Below, piece by piece: positions 38,727-46,768 of a stretch of DNA of 64,000 nt (position 1 is its first letter; the number at the start of each line of letters is the position of its first letter). A model generated the notes under the pieces. It saw only the letters and a program-made list of their open reading frames with translations. It ran no database searches and was not told the origin of the DNA. A program made the position numbers and the translations under genes. The stretch lies in contig NZ_WPIN01000001.1 in assembly GCF_009754945.1 (NCBI RefSeq), positions 248,001-312,000 of the forward strand, written 5' to 3'. Source of the DNA: Spirosoma arboris. GTDB taxonomy: Bacteria; Bacteroidota; Bacteroidia; Cytophagales; Spirosomataceae.

Positions 38727-39812
38727 TCAGCTGGCTAAGACGTTAATTTCGGTTGATCGTTGCGTAGACAGCGGCAGCGTGACACTAAACGTCTGCCCAT
38801 TGTCGAAAATATACAGCGAGGGAAGACCCAGTGCCGAAAATTGAGCAGCCAATTGACCAAGTCCACCTCCCTGCGTGGCTACCTGTACCGACTTTCGCTG
38901 AAGTAAGTTGCTAACTTCAAGCCGATTCCCGGCTAAAGAACGAATCGTAATCGTCAGCGGAGCACTCTGTAGCAGGCTGTTATATCTAAGCGCATTATCT
39001 ACCAGTATTTGTAGGGTTAGTGGGGGTAAAAGCAGGTCATAGGCAGCCGCTTTTGCCTCAATTTGCCAGCATAGCGTTCGGCCATATCGTTCATTTAACA
39101 AGTATCGATAGGCATCCAGAAACGCTAATTCATCGGTTAGAGGGACCAATGGTCGTTGGCTGGCCTGAAGCATATAGCGATATACACTGGCTAATTCATC
39201 CAGAAAAGCGCTGGCTCGTCTGCGATCTTCACTAATCAGGGCCGATAATGAGTTAAGACTATTGAATAAGAAATGGGGATTAACTTGATTTTTAAGCCGG
39301 GCTAGTTCACTTAAAAGCTGATTTTTTTTGACGGCTTCCGCCCGCTCGACGGCCTGGCGGTACTGGCGCAGGTTGTAGGAGCCTTCATAGTAACTTCCAA
39401 CGACCACCACAAAAAATAACGCCATCGCTATCGGTAGTAGATAATCGTCAGGGAAGATGGGTTCCGGTATACGACCGCTCGGATCGAGTAAGTACAACGT
39501 TCTGGTTTCGAAAAGTTGGTCGACCACCGTGAAAAGGGAATATCCTCCAAATGTTTTCCAGATACGTTTACCCGTATTCGGCCGGCCGGGGTATTCCATG
39601 CGAATCTTTACCACCCACCATAACAGCAAATGCCAGAGTAGCGTAGTAGAAACTAGTCCCCAGACAATTGTTAGCACAACCAGTCGCCCATTATATCCAT
39701 ACGCAGCAATCGTAAGTAGCACAAACGGCAGCACCGCCACAGGAATGCCAATCAGGCGTACCCAGCGGTCATTAAGTGCATCAAACGAAAGAGCAGAAAG
39801 AGGAACGTTCAT
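38727..39812 (-). CDS. LytS-type sensor histidine kinase (first of a tandem pair)
   Basis: 361 residues. Membrane segments at about 20-40, 45-68 and 126-142 precede a coiled linker (YRQAVERAEAVKKNQLLSEL) and a LytS-type kinase domain with H180 in NPHFLFNSLNSLSALISED, N-box ILVDNALRYNSL and a less typical glycine box GGLGQLAAQFSALG. It is the promoter-proximal gene of the kinase-kinase-regulator unit. The glycine-box divergence may mean weaker ATP turnover than in its partner, but this is inference. Confidence 0.9.
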   Translation of the reverse strand: MNVPLSALSFDALNDRWVRLIGIPVAVLPFVLLTIAAYGYNGRLVVLTIVWGLVSTTLLWHLLLWWVVKIRMEYPGRPNTGKRIWKTFGGYSLFTVVDQLFETRTLYLLDPSGRIPEPIFPDDYLLPIAMALFFVVVVGSYYEGSYNLRQYRQAVERAEAVKKNQLLSELARLKNQVNPHFLFNSLNSLSALISEDRRRASAFLDELASVYRYMLQASQRPLVPLTDELAFLDAYRYLLNERYGRTLCWQIEAKAAAYDLLLPPLTLQILVDNALRYNSLLQSAPLTITIRSLAGNRLEVSNLLQRKSVQVATQGGGLGQLAAQFSALGLPSLYIFDNGQTFSVTLPLSTQRSTEINVLAS

Positions 39813-39878
39813 AGACGAAAATTACGACATTTTGCGAAACGATTATAGGTGAGGCTTTTATTGAAAACGTTTGTAAAC

Positions 39879-41030
39879 TTAAAAATCTACCTGGTATAAC
39901 ATTTCCAACTGTCGTTCATTAACACTGGCCGGTAATAGCCGGAACAGACCATTGCGTAGTGTTGTCAGCCATCGATTTTCCAATTGGGCAACAGCACCAA
40001 TGCGCCGGGATGTTTCAATAATTGTTTGGGTGCGTTTTAGACGCCGTTGCTCAAACCGCTGGAATGCAGCTGGTATAGCACCACCCCGAGCAAGTTCATC
40101 GGCCAGTACAACAGCGTCTTCAATAGCCTGACAGGCACCCTGCCCCATATTAGGCGTAGTGGCGTGGGCAGCATCGCCCAGCAGAACAACGTTGTCGAAT
40201 GCATAGCGTTCCAGCGGTTTCAGATCGCAGATGTCGCTCCAGATTAGTGCGTTGTCTGGCGTACGTGAAAGAACATCCCGGATTGGCGAAGCGTAACCGG
40301 CGAATTGCCGGAGTAGATCGTCGGGCGTAAGCTGGCGCATTCGGGCGTCGTTGGCGGGAGCGGTTAAGGTGGCAAACCAGTATAACTGCTTGTTAGCCAA
40401 CGGGACTAAGCCAAATCGGCCATTTGGTCCCCAGGTTTCAGAGGCTTCTGACAGATTTAGGTCCGTAGCGTCGACTACCGCCCGCCAACAGGTATAGCCT
40501 GCGTAACGAGGCTTCGATTCGGGTAACAATTGCTTCCGAATAGGCGAATGGATACCATCAGCTACCAGTAAATAGTCGGTTTCGTGTGTGGTGCCATCAT
40601 CGAATTGAACGGAAATCGTATCGGCCTGTTGATACATCCCTATACCGCGCTTACCGGTTCGGACGACTCCGTTGCCAAGTTGACTCAAGAGTACCTGATG
40701 CAAAGCGGCCCGGTGAATACTAAAGTTGTCAAGACCGTATTTCTGGCTAACGGCGCGGCTGTCGGTACGGGTAATAACGAATCCGTGTTGGTCGTAAATG
40801 GTAAACGCATCTAGAAGCCTGCCTGCCTGAATCACGTCATCGGCAATGCCTAGTCGCTGAAACGCTTTAATCGCATTGGCAGCAAGGGCTAAGCCTGCTC
40901 CTAATGGTTTGATGGTTGGGGCAGCCTCAAAAACGGTAGCCTGAATGCCGATTTTTTGTAACGCAAGGGCAGTTGTCAGCCCTACGATACCTCCTCCAAG
41001 GATAGTGAATGATGGGGATTGATTACTCAT
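39879..41030 (-). CDS. FAD-dependent aromatic-ring monooxygenase-like protein
   Basis: 383 residues. The N-terminal FAD-binding GGGIVGLTTALAL, the central DG motif LLVADGIHSPIRKQL and the GD motif LLGDAAHATTPNMGQGACQA are all present, as in class A flavoprotein monooxygenases (p-hydroxybenzoate hydroxylase type). It would hydroxylate a small, probably aromatic substrate with NAD(P)H and O2. No neighbouring catabolic gene reveals the substrate; resistance-type enzymes such as TetX share this layout, so the name should stay general. Confidence 0.88.
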   Translation of the reverse strand: MSNQSPSFTILGGGIVGLTTALALQKIGIQATVFEAAPTIKPLGAGLALAANAIKAFQRLGIADDVIQAGRLLDAFTIYDQHGFVITRTDSRAVSQKYGLDNFSIHRAALHQVLLSQLGNGVVRTGKRGIGMYQQADTISVQFDDGTTHETDYLLVADGIHSPIRKQLLPESKPRYAGYTCWRAVVDATDLNLSEASETWGPNGRFGLVPLANKQLYWFATLTAPANDARMRQLTPDDLLRQFAGYASPIRDVLSRTPDNALIWSDICDLKPLERYAFDNVVLLGDAAHATTPNMGQGACQAIEDAVVLADELARGGAIPAAFQRFEQRRLKRTQTIIETSRRIGAVAQLENRWLTTLRNGLFRLLPASVNERQLEMLYQVDF

Positions 41031-41209
41031 AACTGATAAAATTCCTGTTATCGCCTGATCGATGAGCTAAGGTGGTCGATAATGAAATGGCTATCAACGA
41101 AAAACAAGCTGAACCTGCATGCATACGTGTTGAAGTGCTTCATAACTACAATAGAATGGCGGATAACTTTCTGCTTCTACTGCTTGTTCTTCCGAAAACC
41201 TGTATCGCT

Positions 41210-42055
41210 ATGTCGCTCGTTGCCCCTACAGTCATTCAAAAAGTATCCGGTGAAACCCTGACCGAAGTTCCTGATTTACTCGCCGTTGAGGAACCCCTCG
41301 AAATTCGGCTGGGCTTTGGACCAATCGACAATCGTCAGCAGAAACCAGTATCGGTTACGATGCGGACACCCGGCAATGATGAAGAATTGGCGATGGGTTT
41401 TCTGTTTACCGAAGGTATCATTCACCAGCCTGCCGACATCATTTCGTGCCGACACTGCGTGCAGGATGCAGAAAAAGAAGGGAATGTGCTACGGGTCGAG
41501 CTAAAACCTGATGTCGTTGTTGATTGGTCTCGACTGGAACGAAACACCTTTACGTCGTCGAGTTGTGGATTGTGTGGCAAAGCGACAATCGAGGCTGTCA
41601 GAGCGCTTACGCCTGGCCCACTTGCGTCTGATTTCACTGTTGAAGTATCAATACTTCATTCGCTATCCGAACGGGTTCGCGAAACGCAACTGGCTTTTGC
41701 TTACACGGGAGGTATCCATGCGGCTGCGTTGTTCGATGCCAACGGAAAGCTCCTGCTGGTGCGCGAAGACATCGGCCGACACAATGCGTTGGATAAACTC
41801 ATTGGGGCTGCTTTCTGGCAAAATTGGTTGCCGCTCAGTCAGTTCGGAATTTTCCTGAGCGGTCGAATTGGGGTTGAACTTGTACAGAAAAGCTGGATGG
41901 CGGGTGTGCCCTTGCTCGCTGCTGTGGGCGCACCGTCGAGTCTGGCTGTACAAATGGCACGAGAAGCCCAACTAACACTGGCCGGATTTGTCCGGAATGA
42001 CCGGTTCAACCTATATAGCGAGCCAGCGCGGGTTCGGATAACTCAGCTGGCTTAG
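41210..42055 (+). CDS. fdhD: Formate dehydrogenase accessory sulfurtransferase
   Basis: 281 residues from ATG 41210. The conserved core is present: RTPGNDEELAMGFLFTEGII, the catalytic cysteines C119 and C122 in SSSCGLCGKATIEAV, and FAYTGGIHAAALF with REDIGRHNALDK. FdhD passes sulfur from a cysteine desulfurase to the molybdenum cofactor of formate-dehydrogenase-type enzymes. The likely client is the YdeP/FdhF-type enzyme 2 kb downstream. The frame opens earlier at 41072, but the added residues are hydrophobic and unlike the family. Its 3' end overlaps the convergent lipid kinase gene by 50 bases. Confidence 0.93.
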   Translation: MSLVAPTVIQKVSGETLTEVPDLLAVEEPLEIRLGFGPIDNRQQKPVSVTMRTPGNDEELAMGFLFTEGIIHQPADIISCRHCVQDAEKEGNVLRVELKPDVVVDWSRLERNTFTSSSCGLCGKATIEAVRALTPGPLASDFTVEVSILHSLSERVRETQLAFAYTGGIHAAALFDANGKLLLVREDIGRHNALDKLIGAAFWQNWLPLSQFGIFLSGRIGVELVQKSWMAGVPLLAAVGAPSSLAVQMAREAQLTLAGFVRNDRFNLYSEPARVRITQLA

Positions 42056-42929
42056 GCGTTGTAGGTTCAGGTACACGTATTGTGAGCGCTCCCGGTCGAA
42101 TGTTGGCCTTTAGCGTAGTAATTTGTCCCCGGTATTCGCCATCGACCTGAAAATAGGCTTTTCGATGCGTTTCGATACTGACTGATGTAGCCGGAATAAT
42201 CTCAATTTTCTTCGGATCGAAGGGTTGGAATCGCCAGAATAACTTCAGGATTTCGCCGATTGACAGGCGACGAAAAATAATAACTTCAAACTTCCCGTCC
42301 GACACGTCGCCATCGGGATTGATGACCGCCCCAGTGCCGTACATCCGGGCATTGGCCAGCACAATCATAAATGCCGCCCGATGGATGCACTCATCACCAA
42401 CGGTAATGGATACCTTCATCAGTCGGTGTTTGTGCAATACTTTTATCACACCCCGTAAATAGCCGAGTTTGCCGCGAAGATTATTTCGCTGATAATATTT
42501 CACGAGCTGAGCATTCAGACCAATGTCGCTCAGGTGCAGGCAGCTTTCTCCGTCATTAACTGAGACCACGTCTACACGTTTTGAGATACCATTGACCAAC
42601 GTGTCCAGACTACCGTGCACATCCGTGTGAATGCCCAGTTCGCGGGCCATTCCATTGGCCGAACCTACGGGCAAAATACCCAGCAAAATAGACGTGTTGA
42701 GCAGGTGCTCGGCTACCAACTTAATCGTGCCATCACCCCCGGCAGCAACAACGCAGTCGGGTTTATGTTGTTCGATCTGTTGAGGTATCGTTTCGTTATC
42801 GGTTTTACCGTCGAGGTAAAATTGGTGCACCGTATGCGGAGAGTCAGCGAAGTAGGTTTGGATACCGTTTTCCCAAACGGTTTTGTCCGTCCCGCCGGAG
42901 ACCGGATTAATTGCGAATAAAAAGGTCAA
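42006..42929 (-). CDS. Diacylglycerol/lipid kinase family protein
   Basis: 307 residues. The kinase signature is G64-G-D-G-T68 (VAAGGDGTIKLVAEHLL), followed by the substrate/ATP loop LPVGSANGMARELGI and the late GDVSDGKFEVIIF. This is the DgkB/YegS family, which phosphorylates diacylglycerol or related lipids to the phosphatidic acid level at the membrane. The last 16 codons overlap the end of fdhD in the opposite direction. It is divergent, 48 bases apart, from the App1-type phosphatase that would reverse the reaction. Confidence 0.9.
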   Translation of the reverse strand: MTFLFAINPVSGGTDKTVWENGIQTYFADSPHTVHQFYLDGKTDNETIPQQIEQHKPDCVVAAGGDGTIKLVAEHLLNTSILLGILPVGSANGMARELGIHTDVHGSLDTLVNGISKRVDVVSVNDGESCLHLSDIGLNAQLVKYYQRNNLRGKLGYLRGVIKVLHKHRLMKVSITVGDECIHRAAFMIVLANARMYGTGAVINPDGDVSDGKFEVIIFRRLSIGEILKLFWRFQPFDPKKIEIIPATSVSIETHRKAYFQVDGEYRGQITTLKANIRPGALTIRVPEPTTPKPAELSEPALARYIG

Positions 42930-42977
42930 CTTATAAGCGTTTTAAAAGTTATAAAAGATGAGCACCGCCTGAACACC

Positions 42978-44051
42978 ATGGAGACTTTGCAACTGCCTTT
43001 TATTCATAAACAAAAAAAAAGCCTGAAGGATAGAATAAAATATCATTTCTTATCCTGGCTCCACCTGACAAACGAGCCTGTTCTGAAGGTTTATCGGGGT
43101 TTTGGGAATGAATCTACGCTTATTATTCATGGGAGTATGTTCCGACGGAGTGCCTTGTCCCGCAAAAAATACCGACCCAGCATCTGGTTGAATTTCTTTG
43201 GATTGATTCGTCTGTTTTTAGTACGACCGTACCCACATGCGACGATTCGGGTGTATGCAGGCGGACAAATAGCCGAGACCCAGACGGATCTGGATGGTTA
43301 TTTTCGAGTAGAGGTTTCGATTGCACAACCCCTGCTGCCTGGTTGGCATGTCGTTCGGGCACAATGCATAGCAAAAGAAGGCAGGTCAGAAACCGTATTG
43401 GCAGAGGGCGAAGGAACGGTTTTACTACCTCATTCAGCCGCTTTTGCCTGTATTTCAGATATTGACGATACATTTCTGGTTTCGCATTCGGCGGCACTAT
43501 TCAAACGCCTGAAAGTCTTAATCACCCGAAATGCCCATACCCGTCAGCCGTTTGAGGGCGTTGTTGAGCACTATAAAATGCTGGCCGAAGCCAATCGGAC
43601 GGATGGCGCAACAAATCCGTTTTTCTACGTGTCGAGCAGCGAATGGAATCTGTACGACTATATTCTGGAATTTTCGAAAAAGAATGGGTTGCCAGAAGGA
43701 GTTTACCTGCTAAGTCCCTTGAAACAACTGGCCGAAGTACTAAAAACGGGGCAGGGTAAACACATGACAAAGTTTATGCGTATTGTTCGTATTCTGGAAG
43801 CGTATCCAGACCAGCATTTTATTTTGTTGGGCGATGATACGCAGGAAGATCCCACAATTTATGCGTCGGTGGTCAAGCACTTTCAGTCCCGTATTCGTTG
43901 TATCTATATTCGGCAGGTTCATCAAAAAAATCAGCCGAAAACCCGTGAAATTCTGAGTCAGATTGAAGCAATGGGTGTTCCCTGTTGCTACTTTGCACAC
44001 AGCGCCGAGGCTCGCCGGCATTCAGTAGAAAGTGGATTAACCGCATTATAG
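42978..44051 (+). CDS. App1-type phosphatidate phosphatase
   Basis: 357 residues. A basic N-terminal region is followed by a HAD-like catalytic domain with D161-I-D-D-T165 (CISDIDDTFLVSHSA), the second motif FFYVSSSEWNLYDY and the acidic motif LGDDTQEDPTIY, matching the DUF2183/App1 family that dephosphorylates phosphatidate to diacylglycerol in yeast. There is no signal peptide, so it probably works on the cytoplasmic membrane face. It ends six bases before the YdeP-type oxidoreductase gene, implying co-transcription, and is divergent from a lipid kinase. Confidence 0.88.
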   Translation: METLQLPFIHKQKKSLKDRIKYHFLSWLHLTNEPVLKVYRGFGNESTLIIHGSMFRRSALSRKKYRPSIWLNFFGLIRLFLVRPYPHATIRVYAGGQIAETQTDLDGYFRVEVSIAQPLLPGWHVVRAQCIAKEGRSETVLAEGEGTVLLPHSAAFACISDIDDTFLVSHSAALFKRLKVLITRNAHTRQPFEGVVEHYKMLAEANRTDGATNPFFYVSSSEWNLYDYILEFSKKNGLPEGVYLLSPLKQLAEVLKTGQGKHMTKFMRIVRILEAYPDQHFILLGDDTQEDPTIYASVVKHFQSRIRCIYIRQVHQKNQPKTREILSQIEAMGVPCCYFAHSAEARRHSVESGLTAL

Positions 44052-44057
44052 ATTGGT

Positions 44058-46349
44058 ATGGAACAAAATACGCCCCCCGAAGAACTGACCGGCGAATTGG
44101 AAGTCGGAAAACCCTATACCGAGGCTGCTGGTGTGGAAGCCATTGTAAAATCGCTGGAGCATATTCGCAATGGAACGGGTCTGATTCGCGGGTTAAAAGT
44201 GCTGGCCGATCTGAACCAGAAAGATGGTTTCGATTGCCCATCCTGCGCCTGGCCCGACCCCGATGGTCATCGGTCTAAATTGGGCGAATATTGCGAAAGT
44301 GGAGCCAAGGCGGTGGCGGACGAAATCATGACGAAACACTCGGCTTCGCCGGTATTGTTTCAGCGGTATTCGGTGGCAGAGTTGCTTCAGAAGAGCGATT
44401 TATGGCTTGGTCAACAAGGGCGATTGACACAGCCCATGCTCTTAAAACCCGGCGCTACGCACTACGAACCGATTGAGTGGGCAGAGGCTATACAGCTCAT
44501 TGCCAATCAACTCAATGCACTCGAATCGCCCGACGAAGCTATCTTTTATACATCAGGTCGGACGAGTAATGAGGCCGCTTTTCTGTATCAATTATTCGTC
44601 AGAATGTTTGGCACGAACAACATGCCCGACTGCTCGAATATGTGCCACGAATCGACCAGCGTCGCCCTGGCTGATTCGCTTGGGCTGGGAAAGGCATCGG
44701 TCAAATATGATGATTACGAAAAGGCCGATGTTATCATGATTATGGGTCAGAACCCTGGCACTAACGCGCCCCGAATGCTAACGCCACTGGAACAGGCCAA
44801 GCGTAACGGTGCTAAAATCATAGCGGTCAACCCATTACACGAAGCTGGTCTATTGTCGTTCAAGTATCCGCAAAGTGTTCGTGATGTGGTTCTGGGCGGT
44901 CAGAAACTCACGGATTTGTTTTTGCAGGTTCCCATCAACTCTGACCTTGCCCTGATGAAAGCAATGTGCAAACTATTGCTGGACGAAGAGAAAAAGAGTC
45001 CGGGGAAAGTACTCGATCAACAGTTTATTAAGCAATACACGTCTGGCTACGAAGCATTTGTCAAAAGCCTCGATCAGTTTGAGTTGAGTGATCTGGCAGC
45101 TCAATGTGGTCAGACAATTGCCCAGATTCAGGAAGCGGTCGATTTGTTCAAATACACGCCCAAGCTGATAATCTGTTGGGCAATGGGGCTAACCCAGCAT
45201 CGCAACGCTGTTGAGACGATTAATGAAGTCATTAACCTGCTCTTACTGAAAGGCAGTATTGGCATCGAAGGAGGAGGAGCAAGTCCCATTCGCGGCCACA
45301 GCAATGTGCAGGGCGACCGTACTATGGGAATCTGGGAAAAGCCCAAACCCGAATTCCTCGACGCCCTGAAGAAGGTTTTTAAGTTTGAGCCACCTCGTGA
45401 AAATGGCTACGATACCGTTGCGGCTGTCAAGGCCATGCATGAAGGAAAAGCCAAAGTGTTCTTTGGCCTGGGCGGTAACTTCGCAATGGCCGTTTCTGAT
45501 ACGAACTATACGGCTGAAGCCCTGAAAACGTGTAAGCTAACGGTTCACGTTTCCACTAAACTGAACCGAAGCCACCTTATTCACGGCGAAACAGCGCTCA
45601 TTCTTCCCTGCCTTGGTCGCACCGATCACGACATGCAAGCTACTGGTGAGCAGTTTGTTAGCTGCGAAAGTACAACGGGTGTAGTCGCCCAGTCGCACGG
45701 AGTGGTTGATCCTTCATCGCCCTACCTGAAAAGTGAAGTGGCCATTATTGGCGAGCTGGCTAAAGCAACTCTCAATGGTAAATCAACGATCGATTGGGAC
45801 TCACTCATCGCCAATTATGACCGCATTCGCGACCTGATCGAGCAGGTTGTTCCCGGTTTTGACAATTACAACGCCAGAGTGCGGATACCGGGCGGATTTT
45901 ACATCCCGAATGGACCTCGCGTTCGAGAGTTCAAAACGAAGGATGGCAAAGCACATTTTACAATTAATACGCCTATCCACCACGACCTGCAACCCGGCGA
46001 GTTGCTGCTGATGACTGTTCGTAGCCACGACCAGTTCAATACAACTGTGTATGGGAACGATGATCGATATCGGGGTATTTACAATGAACGACGCGTCGTA
46101 TTCATGCACCCCGATGATATAGCCAATCGAGGATTGCACGAAAAACAGGTCGTGGATTTGCACAGTAACTACGATGGTACACAACGAACAGCGCATCGAT
46201 TTGTCGTGATTCCATATAGCATTCCGCGTGGTTGTGCAGCCGCTTATTTCCCCGAAACAAACGTGCTGGTACCCATCGACTCCAAAGCTGATAAGAGCAA
46301 CACACCCACCTCGAAGTCGATCATTGTTACGGTGACGCCAGAGGGGTGA
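44058..46349 (+). CDS. YdeP/FdhF-family molybdopterin oxidoreductase
   Basis: 763 residues, no export signal. An N-terminal Cys cluster C60-x2-C63 and C79 (DCPSCAWPDPDGHR, GEYCESGA) probably binds part of an Fe-S centre. The molybdopterin domain has C196-H197 (NMCHESTSVAL) aligned with the selenocysteine-His of formate dehydrogenase H, so the molybdenum ligand should be cysteine. Later motifs GGGASPIRGHSNVQGDRT and HVSTKLNRSHL fit the YdeP/FdhF-alpha family. Formate oxidation is inferred only by homology; Escherichia coli YdeP is linked to acid resistance. FdhD nearby supports a functional enzyme. Confidence 0.88.
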   Translation: MEQNTPPEELTGELEVGKPYTEAAGVEAIVKSLEHIRNGTGLIRGLKVLADLNQKDGFDCPSCAWPDPDGHRSKLGEYCESGAKAVADEIMTKHSASPVLFQRYSVAELLQKSDLWLGQQGRLTQPMLLKPGATHYEPIEWAEAIQLIANQLNALESPDEAIFYTSGRTSNEAAFLYQLFVRMFGTNNMPDCSNMCHESTSVALADSLGLGKASVKYDDYEKADVIMIMGQNPGTNAPRMLTPLEQAKRNGAKIIAVNPLHEAGLLSFKYPQSVRDVVLGGQKLTDLFLQVPINSDLALMKAMCKLLLDEEKKSPGKVLDQQFIKQYTSGYEAFVKSLDQFELSDLAAQCGQTIAQIQEAVDLFKYTPKLIICWAMGLTQHRNAVETINEVINLLLLKGSIGIEGGGASPIRGHSNVQGDRTMGIWEKPKPEFLDALKKVFKFEPPRENGYDTVAAVKAMHEGKAKVFFGLGGNFAMAVSDTNYTAEALKTCKLTVHVSTKLNRSHLIHGETALILPCLGRTDHDMQATGEQFVSCESTTGVVAQSHGVVDPSSPYLKSEVAIIGELAKATLNGKSTIDWDSLIANYDRIRDLIEQVVPGFDNYNARVRIPGGFYIPNGPRVREFKTKDGKAHFTINTPIHHDLQPGELLLMTVRSHDQFNTTVYGNDDRYRGIYNERRVVFMHPDDIANRGLHEKQVVDLHSNYDGTQRTAHRFVVIPYSIPRGCAAAYFPETNVLVPIDSKADKSNTPTSKSIIVTVTPEG

Positions 46350-46377
46350 TAGCACGAACGTAGATGTTCGCGCTATC
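46348..46377. repeat. Short hairpin overlapping the oxidoreductase stop codon
   Basis: Arms 46348-46359 and 46366-46377 pair with one G-T wobble around a 6-base loop and include part of the TGA stop. The arm sequence GATAGCACGAACG is related to the hairpin at 48520-48549. Confidence 0.7.
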
Positions 46378-46384
46378 TGTGCCG

Positions 46385-46430
46385 AAAAAAAAGCGCTTCA
46401 AAAACAAAACTTTAGTTGTTTTTGAAGCGC
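46385..46430 (-). terminator. Rho-independent terminator of the cold-shock gene
   Basis: Perfect 15-base stem (46393-46407 with 46416-46430), 8-base loop, followed on the minus strand by eight T residues. It lies 28 bases after the cold-shock gene stop; the YdeP-type gene ends on the other side. Confidence 0.9.
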
Positions 46431-46457
46431 CATCAAGGAGAAAAGAGTTCTAGTAAA

Positions 46458-46661
46458 CTAAGCTTGCACTATGTTTTCAGCTTGTGGGCCTTTTGGGCCC
46501 TGTGTGACGTCAAAACTCACACGTTGGCCTTCCGTAAGTTCATGAAATCCTTGTACAGCGATATTGGAATAGTGGGCGAATACATCAGGGCCGCCACCAT
46601 CTTGTTCGATAAAACCAAATCCTTTCTCGGAGTTAAACCATTTAACAGTACCTAATGCCAT
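46458..46661 (-). CDS. Cold-shock protein, CspA family
   Basis: 67 residues forming one OB-fold cold-shock domain: [18 protein letters not shown] contains RNP1 (KGFGFI), and DVFAHYS corresponds to RNP2. It binds single-stranded RNA or DNA and acts as an RNA chaperone. It is a single-gene unit with its own terminator. An 18-base palindrome lies in its leader about 31 bases before the start codon and could affect expression. Confidence 0.95.
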   Translation of the reverse strand: MALGTVKWFNSEKGFGFIEQDGGGPDVFAHYSNIAVQGFHELTEGQRVSFDVTQGPKGPQAENIVQA

Positions 46662-46692
46662 TTTAAAGATAATTTAGTGAGTGTAGGTGGGC

Positions 46693-46710
46693 GCTAAACG
46701 ACCGTTTAGC
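46693..46710. promoter_or_regulatory. 18-base palindrome in the cold-shock gene leader
   Basis: Arms 46693-46700 and 46703-46710 pair perfectly (GCTAAACG with CGTTTAGC). It is 31 bases upstream of the start codon on the minus strand. It may form an RNA hairpin in the leader, where cold-shock mRNAs are often regulated, or be an operator; neither is proven. Confidence 0.4.
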
Positions 46711-46768
46711 TAATCAGGCAAATGTATAGAATATACTTTGTAACATAGATAGTATATTAGTTATTCAC

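Noticed and set aside
41072..41209. Longer N-terminal start for fdhD at 41072
   Set aside because: The extra 46 residues are partly hydrophobic and have no counterpart in FdhD; ATG 41210 begins the family-like sequence.
45801..46355. 184-residue open frame on the minus strand
   Set aside because: It is entirely antisense to the molybdopterin oxidoreductase gene, with no domain signature of its own.
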